The notes under the pieces: generated by a model
Databases searched by the model: none
What the model was told of the DNA's origin: nothing
What the model saw: only the letters and a program-made list of their open reading frames with translations
Source: Delphinus delphis
Lineage: Eukaryota > Chordata > Mammalia > Artiodactyla > Delphinidae
Direction of reading: 5' to 3'
Length of the DNA: 64,000 nt
Assembly (NCBI RefSeq): GCF_949987515.2
Contig: NC_082685.1
Location: forward strand, 29,466,168-29,530,167
In this document: piece after piece, positions 35,180 through 46,886 of the stretch
Numbering within the stretch: the stretch's first letter is position 1
How the letters are laid out: every line of letters starts with the position of its first letter
Made by a program: the position numbers and the translations under genes

Positions 35180-35700
35180 CTGCCATGAATGGCCTGGCTG
35201 CTTTACACTTCTGAGATGCTGGGCCAGACTGGGTGGTATGTAACGGCATTCATCATGAGGGCTCTGCCCATCTTTCTAGTCCAATCCTTTGCCTTCCTCG
35301 TGCTCTGTGTACCGGCCTTCCTGGACTGAGTATCTGAAGTTCCCTGATCTGCCAACTGCTGGCCATTTTCAGGACCCAGAAGGCCCTGCCTCACATCTTC
35401 CACAGGAACCTTCCCGGCTATGTCTCTTGATCAAAGGCCTCTACGAAGCCTTTCCTGACCTTCTTGCTGGCGACCGGCTGCCCTCTCTTGTGCACCCACC
35501 TGGTGCCTGCCGCCGCGCAAGGCTTTCCTTCCTCAGCACTGAAGTCTACGCTTTCTGCCTTTCTGTTGGCAGCCCTTCCCCATGAGACAGGAGCTTTTTC
35601 AAGCTGGGGACCATGTCTCATTTGCTTTTCCTCCCAGTGCCTGTCAGAGTGCCAGCATAGAGACGGGCCTCAAAAGAGGCCTTTGGAAGGGAAGAGAGCC
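35180..35700 (+). repeat. L2 LINE, 3' half
   Basis: Sense L2 wording includes 'ggccctgcctcacatcttcc', 'gaagcctttcctgaccttct', 'cttgtgcacccacctggtg', 'catgagacaggagctttttc', 'aagctggggaccatgtctca', and 'tcagagtgccagcatagaga' near the tail. Its pyrimidine-rich open frames are remnants or chance. Confidence 0.65.
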
Positions 35701-35701
35701 A

Positions 35702-36044
35702 CCTGTGGGTTAGGATGGTGGTCACCCAGCATGCCTCCTTAGCTGGGGGAAGAGGACAGGGAGTGCCATCCAGGCAGTCCAAGATAAGCCGACCCCACCC
35801 TGCTGGAAAGCAGCCCTTGGACCCAAAGGCCATCCTGGTAAGCAGGTGGTGAGTAAGCACAGACCATTCTTCCTGCCATGGCCCAGGGGTCTTCCCGACT
35901 CCCCAGACCCCGCCAAAGGAAATAGGGCTCCCCAGCCGTCCAGGTTACTCCTTTGCACCCCCATTCCAGAATGCAACCTCCAGGAGAGTTAAAAAATATA
36001 TATTATTCAACTCAAGAAAGTATTCACTGCTACTTAGGAGAGGG
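35702..36044. other. Single-copy sequence, no gene seen
   Basis: Nothing recognisable. A short TA-rich patch precedes the SINE. Confidence 0.4.
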
Positions 36045-36045
36045 T

Positions 36046-36273
36046 TAAAACCATTTTTTTTTTTTTTTTGCGGTACGCGGGCCTCTCACTGCTGTGGCCT
36101 CTCCCGTTGCGGAGCACAGGCTCCGGACGCGCAGGCTCAGCGGCCATGGCTCACGGGCCCAGCTGCTCCGCGGCATGTGGGATCTTCCCCGACCAGGGCA
36201 CGAACCCGTGTCCCCTGCATCAGCAGGCAGACTCTCAACCCCTGCGCCACCAGGGAAGCCCTAAAACCATTTT
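36046..36273 (-). mobile_element. CHR-type tRNA-derived SINE, short form
   Basis: A perfect 12-bp duplication 'taaaaccatttt' lies at 36046-36057 and 36262-36273. The plus strand reads T-run, 'gcggtacgcgggcctctcac', 'ggctccggacgcgcaggctc', 'gcatgtgggatcttccccga', 'gcgccaccagggaagccc'. It is full length and serves as the reference for the deletion in the 33.9-kb copy. Confidence 0.96.
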
Positions 36274-36580
36274 CTTTAACGGTGAAAAAGCTACTTGCTC
36301 TTCAGGTCAGTCACCATCGTAACGATTCTTCTCTTGCCATATGCTCCTCTGAATTGCATTAATAGGACATCTCTCGCTGAAGCATCTGGTCTCAGCCACT
36401 TCAAGGCACATGAAGCAGCACACACATTCAGGCTGAGTCTATGGTAACGTGGAGACGTATTTGTACTCCTGCCATCATAAAACCAAATACCGTACTTGCA
36501 AAATTCTATGCTGGTTGTGTTTTATAAAGACATTCCAGAAATGGGGCAAGAGATAATCCAAATGAATGGAGGCAGTATTT

Positions 36581-36595
36581 GGGGGGGTGGGGGGG
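36581..36595 (+). repeat. G-run (two blocks of seven G)
   Basis: Seven G, one T and seven G in a row. By composition it could form a quadruplex. Confidence 0.85.
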
Positions 36596-37462
36596 CTTTT
36601 GTATGCCCGTATGTTGTGTGCGTATATATGTTTGCGTGTTTGTATAAATACATATCTGTACACATATACACACGTTTTATGAATTGGTAATCACCTTCAC
36701 GGCTCAAACATAAATTCTTGTTTTCTATCCAAAGGAGCTAAACATTGAAAGCATCAGTTGAAAACAGAGCCCCACCCATCTGCAAAATATGGACAGAGTG
36801 GTAGGACACATCTATAGTTTAGCACTTTGAAATACAAAAACGGAAATTTTCCATCACAAGCCAAAGGCAAAGTAGCATTATCAACCAGCAACCACATTTT
36901 TCCCACCAAGAAAAGAAGACTGTACTGGCAAGCAATGCCATGCAAAGGGTTTCTTCTCTTTCACTGGTAATCATCTTTATCACATGGATACACTTCCTTC
37001 AGTTTTTCCAAATAACTCACCCCACTTTCTTAAATAGTTCATTAAAAAATCTAAGTGGGTTAAATAAAAAGTTTACTATGTAACAAATGATGGCAACATC
37101 CATTCTTTTCTTGTCCTGAAGATCCTTGTGCTTATTTTGTCAGAAACACAAGAAGTAGAAATGTGATTGCATTTGTGCTGACGCTAAATGTTAATAGATT
37201 TGCCTAAATGCCTGCTAATAGCCCCCCTAAAATTAGCTAGACTAGCAGTGCATGCCTAACGTGGTGGTGTTTTTCTTGTTTTACTTGCATTTTTGCTTCT
37301 CCTTCTTTGATGACAGGGAAACAAAGAGCCCTAGAAAAAAGTGGAGGTTTTGGATGTGAAACATTTCCAGCGTCACACGTGAATTCTGCAGAAGGAACAT
37401 ATATTCTGAAACTATCCCACAGTTCTGACATTCTGTCATGAAGGTGACAAATCCTAGTGCTC

Positions 37463-37524
37463 TAATGTTTCATTAAATTAAACATGAAATGTTTAATGTT
37501 TTGTTAAATTAAACATGAAGCCAT
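37463..37524. repeat. 31-bp AT-rich tandem duplication with inner inverted repeat
   Basis: Two adjacent units begin 'taatgttt' (37463 and 37494) and share 'taaattaaacatgaa'. Between them 'aaacat gaa atgttt' forms a small inverted repeat. Confidence 0.85.
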
Positions 37525-38162
37525 GACTTTGCACCCGAGAACCAGGGCCTTCTGTCAATCCCTCACATTCCTCTAGGTCACTCCTTAGGTTATAAAAGCC
37601 GAGTTTTGTTTACTAGAAGTATTGTATCTCTCTCTGCAGTTAAAATGTACTTTCTCCTAATGCGCTTATGAATAAAAACCAACAAGCAACACAGTTTTTA
37701 GGTGCTTACAACGTTCCTAAACTCAGGCCCAAAGAGAACAGCTTGCTAAGAGACCCTTAGCTAATTCTCTATTACAATTTTTTTCCTTTCAAATATTTAC
37801 CACCATGACTGAGAGGCTTCCAGAGGGCAGAGGTATTACGTTTTCGTCAGATCTCAAGCCCATTTCACAGATGGGCATGTGATTGTCCAAAGAATGGAAG
37901 ACTTGCTAGAAAACTGTTGAAACCGATCTTTCAGACTAAAGAAATCTCAAACTAAAGAAACCTCAATAACCTGCCCCTGCCCGGTGTCCTTTTCTATGAT
38001 GACAGAAATTGACAAGGTAAACGGAACAAGACAAAACAATAGTTCAGATTTAGGAATGTGTTTGCACAAGCAGAGAGGCAGCCAGCAGAGCTCTTGTCAT
38101 TACGGAATAAAAGTTTTCATGGAAGTCTTAAAGCAGCAGGTCAACAAAGCATGGGCACTGCT

Positions 38163-38183
38163 GGGGGGGGGGGTGTGTGTGTG
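38163..38183 (+). repeat. G-run followed by (TG)n
   Basis: Eleven consecutive G lead directly into five TG units. Confidence 0.9.
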
Positions 38184-40245
38184 AAATGAAACTCAGACAA
38201 AAAACCTTGCTCCTTTTCCACCAGTTCAATGGGATGGTTATAAGCAACTTCTTGAGTTCCTAGTAATCCGTCCATAGGATCATGTCACAAACAAAATTTC
38301 CAAATGCTATTTTATAAAACACATTTGGATACTACTTTTTAAATGGGGGAAAAACCCCTACCAACTATGTAGCGACTTAAAAGGGAAAAAAATACTCATG
38401 TCCCATGACAAAAGTGTCTGAATATTTTTATATATATATTTTTTGTCAATTTAAGTGGGTTATAGCTTAACCCACTTTAACAAGGTTCCATCATTGTCAA
38501 ACCAGCAACGGCAGAAAGAACCACCTCTTAAAGGGCAAGGTGCACAGACCCTTCCAGTCCAAGCAAACTTGACATCTATACTTTCTCTTCGTCAACACAC
38601 CAGCTCCTATCACTGGCCAAAAACGTAAAACAGCCCCGACTGGGTAACACATCTTTGCTCAGATCTCCTGTTTGAGAACCCTGCTCCCAGTTAGTTCCCC
38701 AACAGGTAAGAATATATTTGACACCTACCATTCTGAAACTTCATGTCTGTGAGGCAAACTGAATAAATTAAACAGATCCTGCTTTAATCTTCTCTTCTAG
38801 ACCACAAATACCTTAATCAAAAGGAAAGACAAAAAACAAGCAAACGAAGAAAACAACAAAGAAAAACAAATGTTCCCTGAGGTCCTTCTCTAAACCACCA
38901 GAGTATAAGCAAGGAATAGCTGCCTTTTTTTTACTGAATGCCCAGAATTTGTCCCTTAATATCGACAACAGAGAATTATTTCTAACATCCCTCTACTCCA
39001 TTTTCCTCACCACCCCCCCATCTTTTCCCTCACTTCTATAATTTGTGGCCAAGACAAGGCTTAAGTTACACTTTAAATCAAAATCTGGAAGATGCTTCAA
39101 TTGGATACTTGGCTGGGCAGACCTCCTGTAAAAATCCCACGTAAAGACACATTTGTTTCCTTCCTGCAAATGAAGTGTGGCGTTTGTGGTCCCTCTGGCT
39201 CTCTCTAGTGCATACTTCTCCTGTCAGTGAGCTTAAGCTGCAGGACTTTAGGTTGGGGTTAGCTGTCCTGCAAAGCTTATCTGGCTCTTACCATTAAGGC
39301 AAGAGGCTCTAAAGGGCTAGCAAGATGCTTTTAACTATGTTGGAGGGGCCAGTCATATCTTGTTAGCAACAGCTGCACACTTACCAGGCTTTCAGGGACT
39401 AGACGGGGCTGTCCTATTCCTTCTGGGGATTAGGAAAACAGAAAGAAGTTAACCAGTCGTTCACTGGAGCCATCCAGGCTGCACCAGGTTCTTTCTCCCA
39501 AAACCAAGTGAGGCCGCTTCCTCTAAACTTCCTCCTCCTTCGGCTTCTCCTGGAATATAAGGCTCGCCAAGGCCCTGACTGCTGTTTCCAAACTACGACT
39601 CAATAAAAGGCTTTTAAAGGCTGTGCCGGGAGCCGGGAGCTTCAGGTCCCAGTTTGGCTTCTCCATCAGCATTCCTCAGCAAGCCTGCACAGAGTGAGGT
39701 ATGCTACATTATTTATGTCAGCTCTAGGCTCTGGAAAACACACACTGGCATCCTGATTACTAAGAATCCTCATGGATACAATTAAACCGTTCCCACATAT
39801 ATTTTTTCACTACCCACCCCCCTTCCCAGATTCAACCTCTTTCAGAGGAAACAAAAGCACTTTGAGGCGTATCCCAGCTCATCCCTTACGAGCCAAGACA
39901 GCGTTGAAATATGGTCACGATGGCAAATGAGCGGAGGGAAAAGGACACTTTCCTTGGAGTGGGCGGAAGACGCTCCAGGGAGGAAGGTTCAGATAATAGT
40001 TTGGGGAACACCCGGCAAGTGGCCTCCCTGGGTTGGGGATATTGATATGGAAGCAGCCAAGTGGAGGCGCTACAAAGAAACCATTCTGATGAATTCATGG
40101 AAGACCGATTTCCAATGGGCTGTTAAGGGAAGGAAGGAGCCTTTGGCAACACAACTAACCTTCCAAGCTGGATGAAGAGCAATCACGCTCACCCAGCAAA
40201 TGCTCCTTGGTGTCCCATCCAAGTCACAGTTCTACATGGGAAGAT

Positions 40246-40608
40246 CACGGATGTGTTGGGAGCCAAGAAGTTTTCGCCATTAGAAGATGGCCGACACCCT
40301 GCTTCTCTTCCTGATTTATGAGATAGAAGTTCGCGCCTAAAATGAAAGCCCGCGCACGCAGCACCAATGATGATTAGCCAAGTACTTCCCTCATTCTGAA
40401 TCCCGCCCCCCTTTCTCTGCAGTGTATAAATACAGCTACCGCAGCAATAAAAGTTTGAGGCTTGATCAGGATTCTGTCTTGCCTCCATTCTTTCGCATCT
40501 CCTGCCCTTCCCCCTTTTTTCAACCCCCACAGGTTCCTCCTCGGACTCACAAGGATTTGTCCTGCTGGTCGGGACTCCCGGGGACGCCCGGGGCCGTACA
40601 CACGGATG
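40246..40608 (+). mobile_element. Solo LTR of a class II (ERV-K/IAP-like) endogenous retrovirus
   Basis: The LTR starts 'tgttgggagccaagaagttt' at 40254 and ends 'ggggccgtacaca' at 40602. 'cggatg' lies immediately on both sides (40248-40253, 40603-40608), the 6-bp duplication expected for class II. The repeat reads as 8 bp 'cacggatg' if the last CA is counted in it. The start resembles rodent IAP LTRs. Inside are a TATA-like 'gtataaatacag' and a polyadenylation signal in 'gcaataaaagtttgagg', 20-odd bases apart. An R/U5-like 'tctgtcttgcctccattctt' and a C-rich end follow. No gag, pol or env sequence adjoins it, so internal recombination has left one LTR. Confidence 0.9.
40426..40437 (+). promoter_or_regulatory. 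TATA-like box of the solo LTR
   Basis: 'gtataaatacag' follows GC-rich 'cccgccccc' and precedes the 'caataaaag' signal, the arrangement of an LTR promoter and polyadenylation region. Whether it is active cannot be judged from sequence. Confidence 0.6.
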
Positions 40609-41795
40609 TAACCAGGTTGAGCAACGATCCTGTCCCCAAGTCTCCTCTTTAGCAAAACGAACAACTCTCCAAGTTGTGGTCTGCCATTTCCCTTCTGGTC
40701 AATAGCTCGGCCAAGTGTTCTGAGTCGCGCCTCTTCGCGGGCAGAACGTACTGCACGCTGGTACAGCAGAGGAAGGCTGATGACAGCAACTTCCTCCTCT
40801 GTAGGAGTAGTGACGAGGCTATGAATCTCCCCCCCCGCCCCGGCCCCGTCTCCAGCTAAAAAGTCCCTGCTTGGCAGGCAGAGGTAACTTCACTTTGTGA
40901 AAGCCCCAGGCACTGCTTAGTGAAACCACCTTTGGCAGGACCTCACAGTGAAGTCAGTTTATGGAGGCAAGGAGTCGGCTGGGGGAAAGGCAATGTCTCA
41001 TCCAAGAACGCAAGGAGAAAAGAGCGACCTGCTTCTCTCCAAAGGCTTCCTTTGAACGTGTATTCCTGTGTTGAGTCAGTTTTTTTTTTTAAGTGACTGT
41101 CACTTCCAATGACTTAGCCCAACCCCACTCAGATATCTTGGGTGGAAAATTGGTGTGTGAGATGGAAACAACGGTAGAGAACGCAGTGTAGGTCAGTGGA
41201 GCAGAGCCCGGAGCGGGCAAACCCACTCTCTGATGCACACGGTAGCAAAGCAATTTGCTCCAGTGCACAAAGAACAGAGCTCTCCTCAACCATAAACAGA
41301 TGAAAGGGAGCATGACAGCACACACACACACACACACAGGCACACATTCACATACCACAAAATGACACAACCCAGGCACCCAAAGATCTGGTGAATGGAA
41401 AACAGATACACGTTGCCTTATGGGACGATTTCAAATTAGGGTATTGGCTGCTTAGATCCAGAACGCTGGGTCATCCAATCCACTGTCCCTTAAGGAGGCC
41501 TTGGCCATACATGGGCACCACTGTGCTCTCAGCTAGAAGTTAATTCTCTCATCTTCTCCACTAAGGAACCCAACCCACACTGTAATTTTTGTTGGAAAGG
41601 ACTTAGAAGCAACTAACAAGAGTGATGAGAACAGAGATGATTCTTTGGAAGGAAGATTATTTAAGAATATCATTTATTCCTCCAGTAACTAAGCAATCAT
41701 CAACTTAGAGGCTGACCGCAGGCTAAAAATCTTGGCAAGGACCCCCGAGAGCCTCTTGCTGCCCACCAGAGCTGCGGTGTGGGCGAGACTCAAGG
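40609..41795. other. Single-copy sequence, no gene seen
   Basis: Contains a C-rich patch near 40830-40845 and a (CA)n run at 41320-41338. No repeat family or exon recognised. Confidence 0.4.
41320..41338. repeat. (CA)n microsatellite
   Basis: About nine CA units. Confidence 0.9.
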
Positions 41796-41799
41796 ATCT

Positions 41800-41975
41800 A
41801 CCAGTGCTTTGCTAGCCTGTGGCCTCAGACGAGCTGTTCAATCTCCCTGAGCCTCCGTTTTCTCATCTGGAAACTTTGGATAGCGAGACTCACTTCTGGG
41901 AGTTTGAGGATGCAGTCAGAAAGGTCAAGGGCTTAACCCAGGGCCCGGCACCTTGCGAACTCACAATTAACCTTG
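41800..41975 (+). repeat. MIR SINE remnant
   Basis: Sense MIR wording: 'cagacgagctgttcaatctc', 'cctgagcctccgttttctca', 'tctggaaactttggatagcg', 'cttaacccagggcccggcac'. Confidence 0.7.
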
Positions 41976-43454
41976 GTGTCTATGAATTTTCAAAAGCTTA
42001 TCGGTTCAGTGGCACAAAACTGACCGTGACTGGTTCACAGACGCCCGAGCCCCGTCTCTAAGTGCTCCCCCAACAGCTGGATTGTTATCGACAATCTGTG
42101 TGCCAAGTGCTGTAGTTATCGCTCTCGTTTCCCTCAATAAACTTGCTCAGATGAGTTGCCCCATGACAGACATGTCAATAAAAACTAAAGAGAGTATAAA
42201 AACTGAGAGTATTAAGAGGTGGATTGTGAGACATTATTTTTTTTAAAAGGGAATTCCAGCACTTTAAAAATCAACTGAATACCTTTCTGTTGATTAAACT
42301 GTAAACTAAAACTACTTCAGAACTTTGATATCCAAAGCAGGACTGCTCCACTTGAGACGGAAGAAAAAGTAGCCTGCAGTCACATCCTCTAGAAACTTCC
42401 ATCCACTTATCCACACCCCCCGCCTTCCACAAGCTACAAAAGGAACAGAGATTGAGAACCTCTCATCTAATACAGAGCTAGCATTTTATTAAAAAAAAAA
42501 AAAAAAGACAAGGAGGAATGGAGAGATTAAGGGACTCTCAATTTCATGTCACCCAGAATAGTTCAGCTGGAACCCATGGGTCTGACATCCTTTCAAACGC
42601 TCCTTCCATCCCCCTGCAAGGCTGAGGGTAAAACCAGTGGAACTCAGGTTTTTATTTCACTGTCCAATAAATTGGTTTTGACTCAATCCAGTATTTCTAC
42701 TTCAATACTGTGTGTGTAGGACTCATACTTAACTTCATGATGAACTTAAATTTTTTCAGAAAGTGATTACTTTAAATTTAAAGTTTCTCCATAAATGAGG
42801 TTTCACAGTTTTCCTGAAGCCATTTTAGTGTCTAAGGGTTTTGATCAAGGTTTTTAAGTCTTTTGAATGAGAAAGGCAATACTTCAAACTCTGCCTATTT
42901 TATAAAGGCTGCATTTTCAATGGATGATAACATACACAAGTTATTATCAATATCTTTGAAAAATAGAGACATTTACCCATGTAGCTCTTCTCTAATGATC
43001 TAGTTAACAGATCGTTGTATCCTCTTCTGCATATACAAACACAGGAGGTCCTTAATATGCAGTTATTTGAAGTATTAACCACACTCCTTCTTGCTTACAT
43101 AAACAAGAACTATCAAAATTATAAATCTTCAAAAGAAGCAGGTTCTACAACATTTCACTACTAAGAAACAGCCACACAAACTGCTACTACATCTCTAGGA
43201 ACAGCTGGATTGCATGGACATCGTTAAGATCCTTTTCTCAATTCCAGTTTCAAACAACTCCATCTTTTGCTTTTTGTCAAACCACCTGAACAAAAATGCG
43301 GTATGTTGCATCATTCACTGAAGCTATTTCTCCAGTTGAAACATGAATTATGAGTTCTTCTGAAACACAGCAGCTAAATCAAGTTGTAACATGCTTTAGT
43401 CACGGCACAGATCATGGCTAATCGCTTTCTAATACCAGTCAACATTTTGCTGCA
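41976..43454. other. Single-copy AT-rich sequence, no gene seen
   Basis: An A-run lies near 42490-42505. If the stretch at 43455-44225 is a pseudogene on the minus strand, this region would hold its 3' untranslated part. No polyadenylation tail was found to prove it. Confidence 0.35.
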
Positions 43455-44225
43455 TTAAGTTAACATTTCTCTTATTTTTTCCTCCATGGTATGTACTAGA
43501 TCGGGCGGCATGAAGTTGCACATTTCTCCTCTTACCAGGTATCCTTCATCTGAGGGTAACTGACTCTGCTGGGCCATTTGTGCTTTTACAATGTGTGGGG
43601 CTCGAATGCTCGTCTTACGACACAGGCTTCCTTTGTAATAACGTGGAAGAACTCTGGGTGGTGTTTAAATTCTATGTTGTTTTTTGGTTTCCCATGTGGA
43701 AGCTCCAATCTCATCCCGAATAATGAACATCCCTAAATATGTACTCCTGAGACTACCTAAGAGGCATGGGTGTGTCTTGTTGTCAGCAGGGTTGAGAAAC
43801 TACCCTTGTACCCAGAGCAATACAATGGATGGGCTGGGGCACCTACATCCTGTTTCCATCAGGCAGAACAGTTGCTTGAGGGTATCCTTTAAACTGGGGG
43901 CTTAAGAAGTGAAAGTGGCAGAGAAGATTCAGAAATTGTGTAATCCTCATCTGAATAACTTTCTTCCATGAAGCAAAAGGAAAACAGTCATCGGATTCCC
44001 CTCAAGTTAAAGTTAAGCTCTTTAGGAAGAGGACGGCATTTTTCTCGTCGGTAGAGGCTGATTCAGAAACTTGGTTGATTCTACAGCATTCCAGGCTATG
44101 GTTGGGCTAGAAGGCAGCAGGGCTTCCGGTACAGAGCCCACAGAGAGAGTGCAGGGATGGGGTCGCTCGTACGCCATGCCTTCTCTTTCTGCTCCACAAG
44201 AAGATATCCTATGTAACCCTTCCTG
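43455..44225 (-). pseudogene. Possible degraded coding-like stretch, parent unknown
   Basis: Read on the minus strand, successive pieces in different frames have protein-like composition. One open stretch of about 70 codons, without a start of its own, runs from 44225 down to about 43995. An acidic patch follows around 43960-43905. A second open stretch, 43664 to the TAA at 43455-43457, ends with a charged helix-like segment (key residues MEEKIREM). Several stops and shifts separate the pieces. I recognise no protein family, and open stretches of this length also arise by chance. No terminal poly(A) tract or target duplication was found. Confidence 0.2.
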
Positions 44226-44349
44226 GGATATTTTATGATGTGGCTCTTTTTAGACTGAATCACCAGGGAAGGGAAGGTATTCCTAGTGTTTTAGCAACCA
44301 TCCTCCAACCCAACTCTCTCCTGAGCCGCTGTACATCAAAGGCAAGATC

Positions 44350-44510
44350 AAGATAAATTACTCATCCTAACATGGATTGAAAGGGTTTTCCCGGGACTTA
44401 TATGGTCATTTAGTCCAAATCTCTCATTAGTCTACGTGGGGAAAAAGAAGATCAAGGAGGATAAGGGATTTTTCTAATGTTGTCAGGGCTCATGATGGAG
44501 CTGGGAAGAA
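44350..44510 (-). repeat. MIR-like SINE remnant
   Basis: The plus strand reads 'atggtcatttagtccaaatc', 'tctcattagtctacgtgggg', 'aaaaagaagatcaaggagga' and 'tctaatgttgtcagggctca', which follows reversed MIR. Weak. Confidence 0.35.
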
Positions 44511-45658
44511 AACACTAGCATGGAAATTCCTCTCATTTATATGGATTTATTATTTTATTTCCCTTCTCTTCCTTCCACACCGACCATCCTCCTACTTTGC
44601 TGCCCTTTGCCAGACCTGAAAAAAGATCATGGTCAAAGTTTTCTTAGTCTGTGACTGACTGCCTGTTGCCAGGGAGGAAGTTTAAATCTGGGCGCTGTCC
44701 TTAGGAAGCCTTTGTAGGATGTTCAAATGCCCATTGTGGACGGGACCACAGTTATAGGAGCAGCTGTTCCCCAAAGTGTTCACAGCTGGAGCGTGGCCTC
44801 TCACGTCCAAGCTCTTGTTCAGACAGAACTGGTTTTGAATCTCTGAATGGTGTATGTCCTAACTTTAGCTTCTGTATAAATATACCAGGAAGATAATGGT
44901 GCCTGGTTCACCTAGCTCTTCTGAGGTTTAGACTTAATTGGCCATGCCTGGCACACATTGAAGACTGAGTAGCTAGGCACTGTCATCGTAATCTCTCCAA
45001 CATGGACTTACATACATCCTAGGAGAGTTACATATTCTCCTCCAGCACTTGAGAATCCTGGGCAGAACCCATGCATTTGGAGGACTCCCTCTCTGAAAGG
45101 CGTGTCTCCTGAGTGGCTGGCAGCATCTTGTCTTATATCCTTCCACTGGGAAGAGGGTTGATAGGACACATTGAATTGGGACACCATGAACATGTACTTT
45201 TCTGCTTAAATCCACAAGGAGGACAAGACTTCAGACAACAGGGAATTGTGATTCAAATCCCACTGAGCCCCAGGGCATCAGTGAGCTCTGTGTCTCTGCC
45301 TGGGGGCATAAGCTCACGGATTCCCACTCATCACCACTGGCTGGGAGAGGGTGGGGCTAGCCCTGACTCTCCCATTAGTTCAACAGGTGGGGAATTTTCC
45401 TAGATCAGCATTCCTCAAATGTTAGTCATACTCCTACCACCTTCCGGACCTTTGCTCTACCCAGTTGCCCCCTGCATTCCATCCAATCTCTGCTTCTTCC
45501 AGTTACTTCATATTTTTCTTTAAATTGACTGGCTTCTAACTTCAGCCTCATCCTAGCTAGTAATATCCATGAAATCACAGCTTAGAACTGCTAGCTATAC
45601 ATGTCTCCATATATATACGTGCTTATGAGTATATACGTACAACTCCTCAGATGCATTT

Positions 45659-45685
45659 CAATAAATAAATAAATATTAAAATAAA
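45659..45685. repeat. (AAAT)n microsatellite
   Basis: 'caataaataaataaat' continuing into A/T-rich sequence. Confidence 0.8.
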
Positions 45686-46827
45686 AGCATCAGTTCTGTG
45701 CCTCTTAAGGAAGTCTTGTGTTTTTGTACCACACACATTGACACCGACATGGCACTCAGACGTGTGTTTGGAAATAGTGTCCTAAATGAAACACTATTCT
45801 TTTTTCTTTTTTGAACCACAATGTGCCTTTTCCTCTTCAGAATGCAGTGCCTCAGAGTGAAATGTCACCAGGAAAAGAAATGCTCTAAAAATGAAGTTTT
45901 GATTATGTCCTATGGCCTGGATAGAAAACTCAGAGAACAGTCCACATGCTACTTTTCATCCCGGGGACGGATGCCTGAGGGTGTTAAAATGCTATTTATT
46001 TTCTGACAGGCCGCTTGGGCTTGGCACCATGTAAATCCAACGTGTTTGTAGAGGTTCCCTTGGGGACAAAGGAAGAATCATCTGTATAGATCAAATGGGT
46101 ATTAGCTGCATTAGCAATTGGTCCCTGGAGACTGACAAAGACTTTTTTAGACAGATTTCCCTGCACAGCTTTTTAAGAGCTTTCATTGAACTAGCCTGGG
46201 CTATATGAGTTTGGGGCTTCCTTCACGTCCTAAGTGTCAGAAGAGAAAGGTGGAAAATGAGAAGCTGGGATGAGAACTGCTACGTTCATCGTAGGCAGAT
46301 CTCGATACCATGTCCACGCTCCCTTCCCCCATCAATATTTCATGTTCCCAGAGTCATAAGAAAACACATCTGTTGCCTTCCCGCATCGTAATTTGTGGGA
46401 GGGAAGAAATATTATTACAGCACAAGTTCAAGACTTTAAAAATTCATTGCTTTCTCAATTTAGAAAGCTGACTGTGGTTAGGACTTAGGAAGGCTCCACA
46501 GACCTGAAGTGACCAAGGAGGACAGAGTCCTGTTCCTAAGAAATCTGAGCAGCGTGAGATGCGGGGAGGGAGGAGATGCTCCCAACTGCTACTGCCCGGG
46601 CTGCCGACCGAGTCAGGGAGGTGGAGGCCTCAATGCTCTGCTTCCTGTCCATGGAAGGTTTGCTTTGTTCCCTGGCACCATCTGGGGGTACAGAGGGAGA
46701 ACGCTGCCCTGGTTGTAAGCTCCAAGGCAAAATCCAAGTTTTCAGCAAGCATGTATTCTCCCTGCTTTTTCAACATTCCATTGCTCTTTCCACCATAGCA
46801 TGGTGGTTCCCAGGGCTTAGCTCAGGG

Positions 46828-46858
<31 letters not shown>

Positions 46859-46886
46859 CGTGCGTGTGTGCGTGTGTGTGTGTGTG
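46828..46886. repeat. (TG)n microsatellite with GCGT interruptions
   Basis: About 13 TG units, then 'gcgtgcgtgcgtgtgtgcg', then more TG units. Alternating purine-pyrimidine throughout, a candidate for left-handed DNA. Confidence 0.95.

Larger units (their letters stand above)
36275..40245. other. Longest repeat-poor interval, no gene seen
   Basis: Nearly 4 kb with no confident interspersed repeat. It contains G-runs at 36581-36595 and 38163-38173 and an AT-rich tandem duplication at 37463-37524. A weak MIR-like or L2-like patch occurs near 37800-37900. No open frame looks coding. Confidence 0.45.
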
